A stretch of 64,000 nt of DNA from Paraburkholderia acidicola (GTDB lineage Bacteria > Pseudomonadota > Gammaproteobacteria > Burkholderiales > Burkholderiaceae): contig NZ_MTZV01000003.1 of assembly GCF_002362315.1 (NCBI RefSeq), positions 186,001 to 250,000 of the forward strand, in the 5' to 3' direction. The position numbers were made by a program, and so were the translations under genes. Of this stretch, positions 8,239 to 17,966 are shown piece after piece (positions within the stretch are counted from its first letter, which is position 1; the number at the start of each line of letters is the position of its first letter). The notes beneath the pieces are model-generated. The model made no database searches and was not told the origin of the DNA. It worked only from the letters and a program-made list of their open reading frames with translations.

Positions 8239-9225
8239 TCACGCATCCGGAAAGCCCGGAGGATTGGTTTCCGAGCGATCGATGGCTTCCGTCTGCAGAC
8301 CCCAGCGCGCCAGTGCGGCGCGATACTGCCCACCATGAATCAACCCGTTGGTCGCAACGGTCAACGTCGGCGCAAGACCACTACCCTTACGCGTCGCGAT
8401 TGCGACATCGGCCTTGAACGGCCAGCCCGCGTTGACGGTACCCACCTGGCGAATCTGTCCTTGTGTCGCGGCTTCATAGGCAAGCGGTGCATCCGGATTA
8501 AAGATCGCATCCACGCGCTTCGACAGCAGCGCGAGGCGCCCCGACGCATCGTCGTCGTAGTACTGCAGCGTCGCTTCCTTCAACCCTAGCGCCGCGTTGC
8601 GCCGGTTCCATTCGAGCAGGATGCGCTCCTGGATCGTCCCGGAGCCCGTGACGATGCGCAGCCCCGCAATATCCCGAGGTTCGCGGATCGACCTGATCGC
8701 ACTGTCAGTCCGCACAAAGAAGCCATGCAGTCCGAGCCGGTAGGTCGTGAAATCGAACTTCTGCTTGCGCTTCTCGGTGACGCCGACGTTCGAAATCACC
8801 GCGTCGAATTTGCCCGATGCGAGACCGAGCGGCCAGTCTGCCCATGCAACGGGCACCAGTTGCAAATGCAGACCGAGTGCATCGGCGACCAGTTGCGCAT
8901 AGTCAGGATCGGAGCCGACGATGCTCCGGGCATCGGTTGCATACGTAGCGATAGGCGCGGCGAACGGCGCGATCGCCACCGTCAACACGCCGGGTGTAAC
9001 GAAGCGATAGTCTGCAAGCCCCTGCAATGCCGCGGAATCTTTCGGCGCACGGACACGCCCTTTCTGCTCGGCGCTGAAGTCGAAAGACTGCGTTGCGGCT
9101 TGTGCATTCCCGACTGGCCACGCAAGCGGTATTGCAGCCAGCGCGGTCATATTGAGCAGGAACGTACGCCGTTGAATTACAGGCCGCCCCAGGTCATAGC
9201 GTTGTCCACGTCGCATACGTTTCAC
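8239..9225 (-). CDS. Amino-acid-type ABC transporter substrate-binding protein, Tat-type signal
   Basis: 328 residues, solute-binding family 3. The long N-terminus contains QRRTFLLN followed by a hydrophobic stretch ending near NAQAA, which looks like a twin-arginine signal. The core has GVLTVAIAPFAAP, DPDYAQLVADALGLHLQLV, FDAVISNVGVTEKRKQKFDF and GLRIVTGSGTIQERILLEW, matching periplasmic cystine/polar amino acid receptors. The GTG start overlaps the stop of the upstream permease-ATPase gene (GTGA), so translation is coupled. The nearest relative in the window is the protein at 16284-17231, which keeps the same motifs but has a Sec-type signal. Confidence 0.9.
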   Translation of the reverse strand: MKRMRRGQRYDLGRPVIQRRTFLLNMTALAAIPLAWPVGNAQAATQSFDFSAEQKGRVRAPKDSAALQGLADYRFVTPGVLTVAIAPFAAPIATYATDARSIVGSDPDYAQLVADALGLHLQLVPVAWADWPLGLASGKFDAVISNVGVTEKRKQKFDFTTYRLGLHGFFVRTDSAIRSIREPRDIAGLRIVTGSGTIQERILLEWNRRNAALGLKEATLQYYDDDASGRLALLSKRVDAIFNPDAPLAYEAATQGQIRQVGTVNAGWPFKADVAIATRKGSGLAPTLTVATNGLIHGGQYRAALARWGLQTEAIDRSETNPPGFPDA

Positions 9226-11066
9226 AAGACCTTCGAGAGAAACTCACGCGTACGAGCCTGAGCCGGGTCGCCGAGCACACTCGCCGGCGGACCCGATTCG
9301 ACGACACGTCCGCCTTCCATGAACACGATCGTGTCGGCGACTTCGCGTGCAAAACCGATCTCGTGTGTCACGATGATCAGCGTCGTCCCCGACCGCGCGA
9401 GTTGGCGAATCACGTCGAGTACCTCATTGACAAGCTCTGGGTCGAGCGCCGAGGTAGGTTCATCGAACAACAACACCTTCGGCTTGAGCGCCAGTGCGCG
9501 CGCAATTGCCACACGCTGCTGCTGGCCACCCGACAACTGGCGCGGCCACGCATCGGCCTTATCGGCGAGCCCCACCCGTGCGAGCAATTCGCGCGCTTCG
9601 GCTTGCGCCTGTTCACGCGGCACACCTGATGCCAACGGTGCCTCGACGAGGTTGTCGAGCACGCTCAGGTGCGGGAACAGGTTGAAGCTCTGGAACACCA
9701 TGCCGACATCGGCACGGCGCCGTTGCAGGATGTCTTTCTCCTTGAGCTCGTAGAGCGTGCGTCCTTCGCGGCGATAGCCGATCAGATCGCCATCGATGTC
9801 GATGAAACCGTCGTCGACACGCTCGAGGTGATTGATCGAACGCAGCAGTGTCGATTTTCCCGAGCCCGATTGCCCAAGGATCACGGTCACACTGCCCGAC
9901 GGAAACGCGATCGAAATGTTATCGAGTACCTTCAGTGTTCCGAAGCTCTTCGATACGTTGTGAATACCCACCTTGCCGCCTACGCGCCGCTGCGCCCAGC
10001 CGGTTGTTGTGCCCGCATCGGATGTCGTTCGCGCGTGTGCCGCCAGTCGAGCCGCAGTGCTTTCGCTTCGTGCCGCAGCGCGCACGTTACGCCAGTGCTT
10101 GAACAGCGCCGCCAACGGCGACACCGCGACCTGCTCGCGCGTCGCACCGCGCGCGTAGTACCGCTCGATGTGAACCTGGATCGCCGACAACACCGTGAGA
10201 ATGATCAGATACCAGACTGTCGCGACCATCAGCAACGGAATGACTTCGAGATTGCGGTGATAGATGATCTGCACCGTGTAGAACAGATCCGGCATCGCGA
10301 GGATGTAGACCACCGACGTGCCCTTCGCAAGTCCGATCACGTCGTTGAACGCGGTCGGCAGGATCGCGCGCATCGCTTGCGGCAGCACGATGCGACGCAC
10401 CTGACGCGTCCCCGGCAAACCGAGCGCAGCAGCCGCTTCACGCTGGCCGTGGTCGACGGACAGAATCCCGCCGCGAATCGCCTCGGCAGAAAACGCCGCG
10501 TGGTTCAGCGTCAGTCCGAGCGCCGCTGCGAAGAACGGACTGATCAGGTCGGTGGTCGATTGATTCAGTAGCGTGATGTGGGTGAACGGCACGCCGATCC
10601 AGATCGTCTCGTACAGATAGCCGAGGTTGTTGAGCAGAAGCAGCAGCACGATCGGCGGAATCGAGCGGAATAGCCAGATGAACGCCCACGCGCAACCGGC
10701 CAGCAATGGCGAGCGCGATACGCGCGCCAGTGCGAGCGGGACGGCAAGCGCAAAACCGAACAGCGCACCCAGCCCCGTGAGCACGAGCGTCCGGGCGAGA
10801 CCCGAGAGCACCGGCGCGGCAAAAAACCACTCCACGAAAACGCCCCAGCCCCAACGCGGATTGCCAAGCACGGAATTCAGCACGATCCCGATCAGCACGA
10901 TTGCGAGCACGGTTCCCGCCGTTCGTGCATGGTGCTTTGCTGGAACGATCCGGTAGTGCGCGTATTCCGGACCGGCTGTATCGTCGGTCAGGTGGCCGGG
11001 GTGGCCCGGGTGACCTGGGCGGCCCACATGGACCGTGCCGGGAAACTGGTGCGTGGTATCGCTCAT
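9222..11066 (-). CDS. Fused ABC transporter permease-ATPase, polar amino acid type
   Basis: 614 residues; two proteins that are normally separate are joined. Residues about 50-320 are a HisM/GlnP-type permease: several membrane helices and the EAA-like loop EAAAALGLPGTRQVRRIVLPQ. Residues about 365-614 are the ATPase: Walker A GQSGSGKST, Q-loop MVFQSFNLFPHL, signature LSGGQQQR, Walker B VLLFDEPTSALDPE and switch VTHE. A linker rich in Ala/Arg/Thr joins them. The cytoplasmic N-terminus has a Gly-His-Pro run (GRPGHPGHPGH). It is flanked by a binding protein and flavin monooxygenases, so it likely imports the monooxygenase substrate. AGGA precedes the ATG. Confidence 0.93.
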   Translation of the reverse strand: MSDTTHQFPGTVHVGRPGHPGHPGHLTDDTAGPEYAHYRIVPAKHHARTAGTVLAIVLIGIVLNSVLGNPRWGWGVFVEWFFAAPVLSGLARTLVLTGLGALFGFALAVPLALARVSRSPLLAGCAWAFIWLFRSIPPIVLLLLLNNLGYLYETIWIGVPFTHITLLNQSTTDLISPFFAAALGLTLNHAAFSAEAIRGGILSVDHGQREAAAALGLPGTRQVRRIVLPQAMRAILPTAFNDVIGLAKGTSVVYILAMPDLFYTVQIIYHRNLEVIPLLMVATVWYLIILTVLSAIQVHIERYYARGATREQVAVSPLAALFKHWRNVRAAARSESTAARLAAHARTTSDAGTTTGWAQRRVGGKVGIHNVSKSFGTLKVLDNISIAFPSGSVTVILGQSGSGKSTLLRSINHLERVDDGFIDIDGDLIGYRREGRTLYELKEKDILQRRRADVGMVFQSFNLFPHLSVLDNLVEAPLASGVPREQAQAEARELLARVGLADKADAWPRQLSGGQQQRVAIARALALKPKVLLFDEPTSALDPELVNEVLDVIRQLARSGTTLIIVTHEIGFAREVADTIVFMEGGRVVESGPPASVLGDPAQARTREFLSKVL

Positions 11067-11096
11067 GGTCTGTCTTCCTGCGGTGCCAGCTGTGGG

Positions 11097-12419
11097 TTAC
11101 GCCGTTTCTGCAGTCGCGTAGCGGCTCTCGCGTCGCGGCAATCCGAGATGATCGCGCAGCGTCGTTCCGGCCAGCGTGCGGCTATAGCGACCGCGCGCCT
11201 CCAGCGCGGGGATCACGTAGCGGACGAAATCGTCGAAACCTTCGGCCTGTACCGGGAAACCGAGGATGAAACCATCGGCCGCGCCCGCGTCGAACCAGCG
11301 GATCAGTTCATCTGCAATCTGCTCGCCCGTGCCGATGAACTGCGTCTTCGGCGTCGCGACTTCCAGCGCGACTTCGCGCAGCGTCGAGCCCTTCTTCTGC
11401 GCCTCGGCCTTGATGCGGTCGGTGGTCGAACGGAAGCTGTTCTTGCCGAGATCGCCGAGATCCGGGAACGGTTCGTCGAGCGGATATTGCGTAAAGTCGT
11501 GATGTTCGAAGAAGCGGCCCAGATACGCGAGCGCTTCATCGATGGTGAGCAGATCGCGGATCACGCGATACTTCGCTTCAGCCTCGGCCACCGTTGCGCC
11601 GACAATCGGGCCGATGCCCGGGAAAATCTTGACGTCGGTGGCGAGCCGCCCGTGCTCAACTGCGCTCTGCCGCACGCTCTCCGAAAACGCGCGCGTTTCT
11701 TCGAGCGACGGCGAATGCGTGAACACCGCATCCGCATACTTGCCGGCCAGCGCGATGCCAGAATCCGACGCGCCAGCCTGGAAGATCACCGGTTGCCCTT
11801 GCGGGGAACGCTGGATGTTGATCGGTCCGGCAACTTCGAAGAACCGGCCTTTGTGATCGAGCGTATGCAGTTTCTCGCGATCGAAGAAACGGCCATTTTC
11901 GCGGTCGCGCACGAATGCGCCGTCGTCCCAGCTATCCCAGAGCCCCTGCACGACTTCCAGATATTCGTCGGCGATTTCGTAGCGTAGTTCGTGATCGGGG
12001 TGCTCACCCCCGTAGTTCTTCGCGGAACCCTCGAGCGGCGAAGTCACGACGTTCCATCCCGCACGACCACCACTAATGAGGTCGAGCGATGCGAACTGTC
12101 GCGCCACCGTAAACGGATGGCTGTACGACGTCGAGAGTGTGCCGGCCAGACCGATCTTCGACGTCGAGGCCGCCAGCGCCGACAGGATCGAGATCGGTTC
12201 GAAGCGGTTCAGGAAGTGCGGGATCGACTTCTCGTTGATATACAGACCATCGGCCACGAACGCGAACGCCACGCCGTTGGCCTCCGCCTTCTGTGCGATA
12301 CCGGTGATGAAATCGAGGTTGACGCTGGCATCGGCGGGTCCGGCGGGATGCTTCCAGGAATTCATGTGACCGCCTGCGCCGTGCAGCATGATGCCGAAAG
12401 TAAGGTTTCGCTGGGTCAT
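11097..12419 (-). CDS. NtaA/SnaA/DszA-family FMN-dependent monooxygenase
   Basis: 440 residues, the usual length of the nitrilotriacetate/dibenzothiophene-sulfone monooxygenase branch of luciferase-like enzymes, which use FMNH2 from a separate reductase. Landmarks: [19 protein letters not shown] at the start, [20 protein letters not shown] near residue 80, [27 protein letters not shown] near residues 100-130 and [20 protein letters not shown] near residue 220. The same family and length as B. subtilis YtnJ (CmoJ), which oxidises N-acetylated S-substituted cysteines. With an acetyltransferase, a deacylase and amino acid importers nearby, that role is plausible here but inferred. Confidence 0.9.
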   Translation of the reverse strand: MTQRNLTFGIMLHGAGGHMNSWKHPAGPADASVNLDFITGIAQKAEANGVAFAFVADGLYINEKSIPHFLNRFEPISILSALAASTSKIGLAGTLSTSYSHPFTVARQFASLDLISGGRAGWNVVTSPLEGSAKNYGGEHPDHELRYEIADEYLEVVQGLWDSWDDGAFVRDRENGRFFDREKLHTLDHKGRFFEVAGPINIQRSPQGQPVIFQAGASDSGIALAGKYADAVFTHSPSLEETRAFSESVRQSAVEHGRLATDVKIFPGIGPIVGATVAEAEAKYRVIRDLLTIDEALAYLGRFFEHHDFTQYPLDEPFPDLGDLGKNSFRSTTDRIKAEAQKKGSTLREVALEVATPKTQFIGTGEQIADELIRWFDAGAADGFILGFPVQAEGFDDFVRYVIPALEARGRYSRTLAGTTLRDHLGLPRRESRYATAETA

Positions 12420-12455
12420 GATGGGATCCGGTAAAAAAAGTAAGGAGCGAAAAGA

Positions 12456-13457
12456 TCAGACGCGCGCGTCCTGTTGCGCAACGGCCAGTGCTTCAACCGA
12501 AGCAAGGCGCAACGCGTAGTCCGCTACGGGGATATCGATCACGAACTCCTCGATGCCGAAGCGTTCGTGCAACGTGTCGAGTTCCTGATGCACCTCATCC
12601 GGTGTGCCGGTGATGACATGCGGGTGCAGTTCGTCGAGCCGATAGTCGGTCACGCCGGTTTGCCGCGCGAACTCCGCAGCGGCTTCGGGACTCGGCAGAT
12701 TGACGCTCTGCCCCGTGGCAAGTCGCAGCTTGAAAATGCGCAATGGACCGACATGGCGTTGTGCTTCGGCCTTCGATTGCGCGGTAAACGCGTAGAGCGC
12801 GAGCAGCGGCGTGCGCCCTGTCGCGTTGCGATACACGTCAATCGAGCGCTCGATGCTGTCGCTATCGCCATTGAAGTGACCGGCATAGCAGAACTGCCAG
12901 CCATGTTTCGCGGCGAGCGCTGCGCTTTCAGGACTGCCGCCGAGCAAAATGCCTTGCGGTGCTTCAGGTGGCGTAGGCAATGCGACTGCGCCTGCCAAAG
13001 GATGATCCACAGCGACACCCGCTTTGAGGAACGCATCGAGTTCAGCAAGCTGGTTAGCGAAATCGGGTTTCTTCGCCTTGTCGTGAAACCACTGCAGCGC
13101 GCGCGTGGTGAGCGGCAATCCACCCGGCGCCTTGCCGACACCAAGATCGACCCGCCCCGGCGCGAGAGACGCGAGCACCCGGAACGATTCGGCCACCTTG
13201 AAAGGACTGTAATGCTGCAGCATCACGCCACCGGAGCCGACGCGAATCCGCGACGTATGCGCGAGCAGATGCGATACGACGATCTCCGGCGCAGAGCTTG
13301 CAAGCGCCGACGCGCCATGATGCTCGGCGATCCAGTAACGTTGGTAGCCTAAGGCCTCTGCGCGCTGTGCGAGCCGGATCGTGAAGCGCAACGCATCGTG
13401 CGCAGTCGTGCCTTCTGCAATCGGACTTTTGTCGAGAATCGAAAGGGAATAAGACAT
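12456..13457 (-). CDS. LLM-class flavin-dependent oxidoreductase, MsnO8-like
   Basis: 333 residues from the ATG giving MSYSLSILDKSPIAEG, the typical N-terminus of this luciferase-like subgroup; an upstream in-frame start would add 22 unconserved residues. Further landmarks are ALGYQRYWIAEHHGASALASSAPE near residue 35, RIRVGSGGVMLQHYSPFKVAE near residue 70 and LAPGRVDLGVGKAPGG near residue 98. It probably oxidises a small organosulfur or related compound with FMNH2 and oxygen; the substrate is not readable. It is the first gene of the minus-strand unit running to 7123, and a conserved 30-bp element lies about 115 bases upstream. Confidence 0.88.
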   Translation of the reverse strand: MSYSLSILDKSPIAEGTTAHDALRFTIRLAQRAEALGYQRYWIAEHHGASALASSAPEIVVSHLLAHTSRIRVGSGGVMLQHYSPFKVAESFRVLASLAPGRVDLGVGKAPGGLPLTTRALQWFHDKAKKPDFANQLAELDAFLKAGVAVDHPLAGAVALPTPPEAPQGILLGGSPESAALAAKHGWQFCYAGHFNGDSDSIERSIDVYRNATGRTPLLALYAFTAQSKAEAQRHVGPLRIFKLRLATGQSVNLPSPEAAAEFARQTGVTDYRLDELHPHVITGTPDEVHQELDTLHERFGIEEFVIDIPVADYALRLASVEALAVAQQDARV

Positions 13458-13570
13458 ATCGATACCTGCCGCCGCACCGGAAGGCACGTAGGAAAGAGTG
13501 GTGGGAAATTTGCCGGGTGACACCCGCTCGTTCCATTATCGCTAGCGAAACGCCGCATCGTTCGAGCAAA

Positions 13571-13598
13571 TTTTGCTATGCATATGACAAGAATTCCG
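13571..13598 (-). promoter_or_regulatory. Putative shared operator upstream of the monooxygenase unit
   Basis: On the minus strand this reads CGGAATTC, two bases, GTCAT, seven bases, GCAAAAT. The same order of blocks, with an eight-base last spacer, occurs at 17967-17995 before the acetyltransferase unit. Both copies lie 115-130 bases before the first gene and in the same orientation, which suggests a common activator site. Confidence 0.55.
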
Positions 13599-13626
13599 GA
13601 ACGCTTAGCACGCGCCTGGAACACGC

Positions 13627-16161
13627 CTAGAACACGTAGCGTGCCCGCAAATAATAGAAACCGCCGTCCTCGCCGATCGTCGATGCATAGGCGCTGTACT
13701 GGCTCCCTTCGAGTTGCGCCTGATATGGCAATTTGCTTGGGTACACGTTGAAGAGGTTATTCGCGCCCACGGCGATCTCGAACTTCTTCGTTACGTCGTA
13801 ACGAACCTCGACGTCGGTGATGTACTTCGCTGCGTTGTCGAAATGGAGGAACTGCGTCGTCGAAAACGCATTGGGTCCGACAATGTAGGTCTGCTCGCTC
13901 GAGGTCGAACCAAAGCGCGTTTCGTGCAGGCTCACACCCCACTTGTCGAGATGCCACGTACCACCCACGATGATCTTGTTCTTCGGTGTCGACGTGCTCA
14001 GCCAGTTGATCTGCTGCGCGTTGAGTTCCGGCTGGCCGTTCGCACCGGTTGCCACCTGCGTGACTGAAGTGGTATTCAGGTTCACGCCGAGATCCCAGTC
14101 CACCTGGCCATACACGCCGAAACTGGTGTGCCAGGTCCCTGACAGATCGATGCCACGCGTGCGCGTGCTCGCGCCGTTCGTGAAGTAACTCGCGGACACC
14201 GCTGACGCCGGGATCGAACCCGGCACCGACAGCCCTGCGGCCTCCATCGCTGCAATCGCGGACGCGCCCGACGCCGTACCGCCTTCGACGATCCGGTTGC
14301 GGATGTTGATCTGGTAAGCATCGATCGTCAGATGCAGGTCTCTGGTCGGCGTCAGCACGAGACCGACGTTGTAGTTGGTCGACTGTTCTGGTTTTAGCGG
14401 CTGCGCGCCGATCAGCTTCGCCGCCGCCGAATTGGCCGCGAGCAGACCAAAGACCGATGCCGGCGATTCGCTGACGTTGCTGTAGTACTCCTCGGCGAGC
14501 GACGGCGCACGAAATCCCGTACTCACACTGCCGCGCACCGCGATCTGCGGGGTGAAGTCGTAGCGTGTCGAGACCTTGCCGTTCGTCGTATCGCCGACGT
14601 CGCTGTAGTGCTCGAAGCGCCCTGCCAGATCGACGGTCCACTTCGGTGTCAGGTGGGTCGACAGATCGATATACGTGCCGAGCACATTGCGCGAGTTGTC
14701 GCTCGCGCTGACGGGCGCGAGACCCGGGAGCGCCTGGGAACCGCCATCCAGATACGACGCTTCGTCACCGGCGCCCACGCTGTAGGTCTCACGTCGTTGC
14801 TCGACGCCTACCGATACATTCACCGGCGCCGGCAGCAGCGGAACGTTGAATGCGCGCGAGAAGTCGAGGTTATTCGTCAGTTGCGTGTTGCTGATAGTTG
14901 CCAGGTGAAAACTGGTCGGCGTGTAGCCTTGCGCGGCGAACAACCCGGTGTTGGCCGAATTGTTCATTCCGATGCGCTCATGGTCGCCGCCATAGGTCGT
15001 GCTCAGATCCCACGACCAGCCAAACAGGTTCTGCTGGCCTTTGATACCGGACGTAATCGAATAGTCGTTCTCGCTGACGGTCTCTGTCGGTACGAAGCCG
15101 CCTGGATAAATCTGTGGAAGAACTGAAGGCGGGCGATAGTTCTGATAGGCCTGTGCATCGCGATGCGCATAGGTCCCGAAGCCGTACAGTTCGACGTCGT
15201 CGTTCAGATGGTAGCCAGCATTAAAACCCACCGATTCACGCGTACTGGCCGGATTACCTTCGATCGGGTTGTAGTAGCCATGCCCCGGCTTAAAGGTCCC
15301 GAAGTAATCGTCGGGACCGGTGCGCACCGTATGATTCTGGCGGTCGTATTCTGCGGCCAGATCGAGGTAGCCCTGGTCGCCGAGATTCAGACCGAGATTG
15401 GCAGACTCGCCATTCCTGAAACCATCGCCTGCATAGGTCTGGCCGTTTGTCGTCTGCAGTGCGCCGCCGTGCGCCTTGGTCTTCAGGATGATGTTGATCA
15501 CGCCGGCAATCGCATCCGAGCCGTACTGCGCCGACGCGCCGTCACGCAGGACCTCGATGTGATCGATGAGCCCAATCGGGATCATGTCGATGTCGACACC
15601 GGTCGACCCCTGGTTCAGGCCGCCGTCGAGCGCGATATTGGCCGTGGTGTGGCGACGCTTGCCGTTGATCAATACCAGCACGTGGTCCGGCGTCAGGCCG
15701 TGCAGCGACAGCGCGTCGGTCAGTTGCGCCGTATCGCCGGCATAGGCCTCACGTGTGATCGACGGCGACAGTTTGACGAGCGCGTCCCGCAGATTGCTCT
15801 GCCCCGTGGCCTGCAACTGCGCACCGCTGATCACATCGATCGGCGTCAGGCTCTGGCTCGCCTTCGTGCTGGTACGTGTGCCGGTCACGACCACAGCATC
15901 CTGCAGCACGACGCTGGTCGCGCCAGCCTGCCTCGACGCAAGCTGCAGTTCGGGTGGTCGCGTTGGCGCGGAGGGTGCAGTCGTCGCGGATGTTTCCGCA
16001 GGCTTAACCTCTGTCGCTCCCGTCGCCGCAGCCGGCACAGTCGCGCTTTGCGCCCACGCCGTGCCATTGCATGTGATCGCCAGCGCGGCGACCGATAACA
16101 TCGTCCTGCGAACGCCCGTGTCGGTGTAACCGATCTGATTCTTTCCGCTCTTCCTGCGCAT
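13627..16161 (-). CDS. TonB-dependent outer-membrane receptor
   Basis: 844 residues. A signal peptide (ending near GTAWAQ) is followed by a Thr/Ala/Pro-rich linker, a plug domain (VVVTGTRTSTKASQSLTPIDVISGAQL, then RDALVKLSPSIT, VLVLINGKRRHTT, IEVLRDGASAQYGSDAIAGVINI) and a 22-strand-type beta-barrel ending in YLRARYVF with a terminal aromatic residue, as expected for outer-membrane assembly. It would import a ligand with TonB energy. No siderophore gene is nearby. Its place between two amino-acid-type binding proteins and flavin monooxygenases suggests an organic nutrient rather than iron (inference). The sequence is unbroken. Confidence 0.94.
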   Translation of the reverse strand: MRRKSGKNQIGYTDTGVRRTMLSVAALAITCNGTAWAQSATVPAAATGATEVKPAETSATTAPSAPTRPPELQLASRQAGATSVVLQDAVVVTGTRTSTKASQSLTPIDVISGAQLQATGQSNLRDALVKLSPSITREAYAGDTAQLTDALSLHGLTPDHVLVLINGKRRHTTANIALDGGLNQGSTGVDIDMIPIGLIDHIEVLRDGASAQYGSDAIAGVINIILKTKAHGGALQTTNGQTYAGDGFRNGESANLGLNLGDQGYLDLAAEYDRQNHTVRTGPDDYFGTFKPGHGYYNPIEGNPASTRESVGFNAGYHLNDDVELYGFGTYAHRDAQAYQNYRPPSVLPQIYPGGFVPTETVSENDYSITSGIKGQQNLFGWSWDLSTTYGGDHERIGMNNSANTGLFAAQGYTPTSFHLATISNTQLTNNLDFSRAFNVPLLPAPVNVSVGVEQRRETYSVGAGDEASYLDGGSQALPGLAPVSASDNSRNVLGTYIDLSTHLTPKWTVDLAGRFEHYSDVGDTTNGKVSTRYDFTPQIAVRGSVSTGFRAPSLAEEYYSNVSESPASVFGLLAANSAAAKLIGAQPLKPEQSTNYNVGLVLTPTRDLHLTIDAYQINIRNRIVEGGTASGASAIAAMEAAGLSVPGSIPASAVSASYFTNGASTRTRGIDLSGTWHTSFGVYGQVDWDLGVNLNTTSVTQVATGANGQPELNAQQINWLSTSTPKNKIIVGGTWHLDKWGVSLHETRFGSTSSEQTYIVGPNAFSTTQFLHFDNAAKYITDVEVRYDVTKKFEIAVGANNLFNVYPSKLPYQAQLEGSQYSAYASTIGEDGGFYYLRARYVF

Positions 16162-16283
16162 CGACTGCCCCGTTGATGGTCGGCGAACACAGCACTGCTC
16201 CCACCGCTCGATACGAGCAGTGTGGATCGTGCTTTCCTGGTATTGACTGCGAGATGCGGCGGACTCACATCCGCGCGACTGGC

Positions 16284-17231
16284 TTAACTCTTTGGCAACC
16301 CTGGCGGGTTCGTTCTGGCCTGATCGATTGCTTCGCTACCGAGACTCCAGCGGTCGAGCACCTGGGTGTATTTCCCGCTGCTGATCAGATTGTTCAGCAG
16401 CAACGTGAGTGGCGCGGCGAGCCCACTTCCTTTGCGTGTCGTGATCGCGACATCGGCCAGAATCGGCCAGCCGCCACTGATCGCGCCCACTGCGCGTATC
16501 TTGCCTTTCTGCACAGCCTCGTAGGCAAGTTGCGAGTTGACGCTCAGGATCACATCGGCACGCCCCGAACTGAGCGCCAACGCCCTTACGGCCAGGTCGT
16601 CGTAGTACTGAACCTGCACCGGCCTCAATCCATGCGCGACATTTTGCCGATCCCATTCGAGCAGGATTTTTTCCTGGTTCGTCCCCGAGTCGGTGATCAC
16701 GCGCAACCCGGCAACATCCTTCGGTTCACGGATCGTCTTGATCGGGCTCGCATCGGTTACATAGAATCCGATCACGTCGCGCCGATAGGTCGAGAAGTCG
16801 AATTTCTGCTTGCGCTCTTCGGTCACCGTCACGTTCGACAGCACTGCATCGACCTTGCCTGATTGCAGAGCGAGCGGCCAGTCTGCCCACGCGAGCGCGA
16901 CGATCTTCAGCTTGCGCCCGAGGCCGTCAGCGACCAGTTGTGCGAGGTCCGGATCGAAACCCACGGCCGTCTTCGCATCGGTCGCGTAGGTGCCGAGCGG
17001 CGGTGCCGCCAGTGTCATACCGACGACCAGTTCGCCCTTTTCAGCGAACGGAAAGGCAGCGGGTACGCCCTTGATTGCTGCGGCATCGGGCGTGGTGCGC
17101 ACGCGGTCGTGCTGATCCGGGCTCAGATTGAACGTGGTGATGTTCGCTGCCCACACTGTGCCTGCTACGCCGATCGCCAGTGCGAACAACGTCCCGGCAA
17201 CCGCCGAAAGAATATGCCGACCTTGCTTCAT
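16284..17231 (-). CDS. Amino-acid-type ABC transporter substrate-binding protein, Sec signal
   Basis: 315 residues, solute-binding family 3, with a conventional signal peptide ending VWAAN. The core is close to that of the 8239-9225 protein: LGTYATDAKTAVGFDPDLAQL, ALAWADWPLALQSGKVDAV, SNVTVTEERKQKFDFSTYR, VAGLRVITDSGTNQEKILLEW and VQYYDDLAVRALAL. It is therefore a paralogue that has diverged in the same cluster. No permease lies beside it, so it may feed the fused permease-ATPase at 9222-11066. It lies between the acetyltransferase and the TonB receptor genes in the same direction, probably one transcript. Confidence 0.92.
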   Translation of the reverse strand: MKQGRHILSAVAGTLFALAIGVAGTVWAANITTFNLSPDQHDRVRTTPDAAAIKGVPAAFPFAEKGELVVGMTLAAPPLGTYATDAKTAVGFDPDLAQLVADGLGRKLKIVALAWADWPLALQSGKVDAVLSNVTVTEERKQKFDFSTYRRDVIGFYVTDASPIKTIREPKDVAGLRVITDSGTNQEKILLEWDRQNVAHGLRPVQVQYYDDLAVRALALSSGRADVILSVNSQLAYEAVQKGKIRAVGAISGGWPILADVAITTRKGSGLAAPLTLLLNNLISSGKYTQVLDRWSLGSEAIDQARTNPPGLPKS

Positions 17232-17294
17232 GACTTGTTGTGCCCCGTTGAAATGGACCGTTGATTCGATGCGTTACGTGCGTTGCATGCGTTA

Positions 17295-17843
17295 TTAGCG
17301 AACGCCGAGCGGCTCGTGCTGGATCAGATCCTGCAATGAATCGGTGCGTCCCGGCTCCAGCAGGTCCTTGCCGAACGGCAGACGGAAATGGACCTCGGGT
17401 GCGATCGAGCGATCGAACAGCGCTTCGTAGCCCGCGTTGAGATAGAGTTCGGTTGCCTCGGGCTGTCTGAAGCCCGTGGTCAGATAAACGCGGCGATATC
17501 CCTGCCGCAACGCCCGCTCCTCGAGTTCCTGCACGACGCGGCGCGCCAGCCCCTGACGACGCTGGCTCGCATGCGTCCAGATACGCTTGAGTTCTGCCGT
17601 CGTCGCGTCATAGCGTTTGAATGCGCCGCCGCCAACCGTCTCTCCATCGCGTATGACAACGATGAAAGCGCCTTCGGGCGGCGCGAATAACTCAGCCGGA
17701 TAACGCGCCATCTCTTCACTCGCCGAAGCAGAACTGTCCGGGCGAAACTCGCGATAGCGGGTTGCATATTCGACCTCGAGCGCATCCAGTAGCGGTCGCG
17801 CAACGGGATCCAGCAGAGTGGTATCAATGATTTCGTAGGTCAT
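17295..17843 (-). CDS. GNAT-family N-acetyltransferase
   Basis: 182 residues from MTYEIIDTTL. The acetyl-CoA-binding motif QRRQGLA is at residues 94-100, preceded by the beta-4 strand TTAELKRIWTHAS and followed by GYRRVYLTTGFRQPEATELYLNAGYEAL, the classical GNAT C-terminal half. GNATs transfer acetyl from acetyl-CoA to an amine; the acceptor is not readable. As the first gene of a unit with an amino-acid binding protein, and next to a deacylase and monooxygenases, it may N-acetylate an imported amino acid, as SnaA does in Bacillus S-(2-succino)cysteine breakdown (inference). An upstream in-frame start six codons earlier is possible. Confidence 0.9.
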   Translation of the reverse strand: MTYEIIDTTLLDPVARPLLDALEVEYATRYREFRPDSSASASEEMARYPAELFAPPEGAFIVVIRDGETVGGGAFKRYDATTAELKRIWTHASQRRQGLARRVVQELEERALRQGYRRVYLTTGFRQPEATELYLNAGYEALFDRSIAPEVHFRLPFGKDLLEPGRTDSLQDLIQHEPLGVR

Positions 17844-17966
17844 GGCAGATGGGGAGCGCACCTGCTCCCGTTGATCGTATCGTGGAGTCGCTATTGCGTC
17901 CGACCTTAGTCACTGTCGAACCAGATCCAAGATAGCAGGCGCTTAATGAGGATCGAACCAAACATT

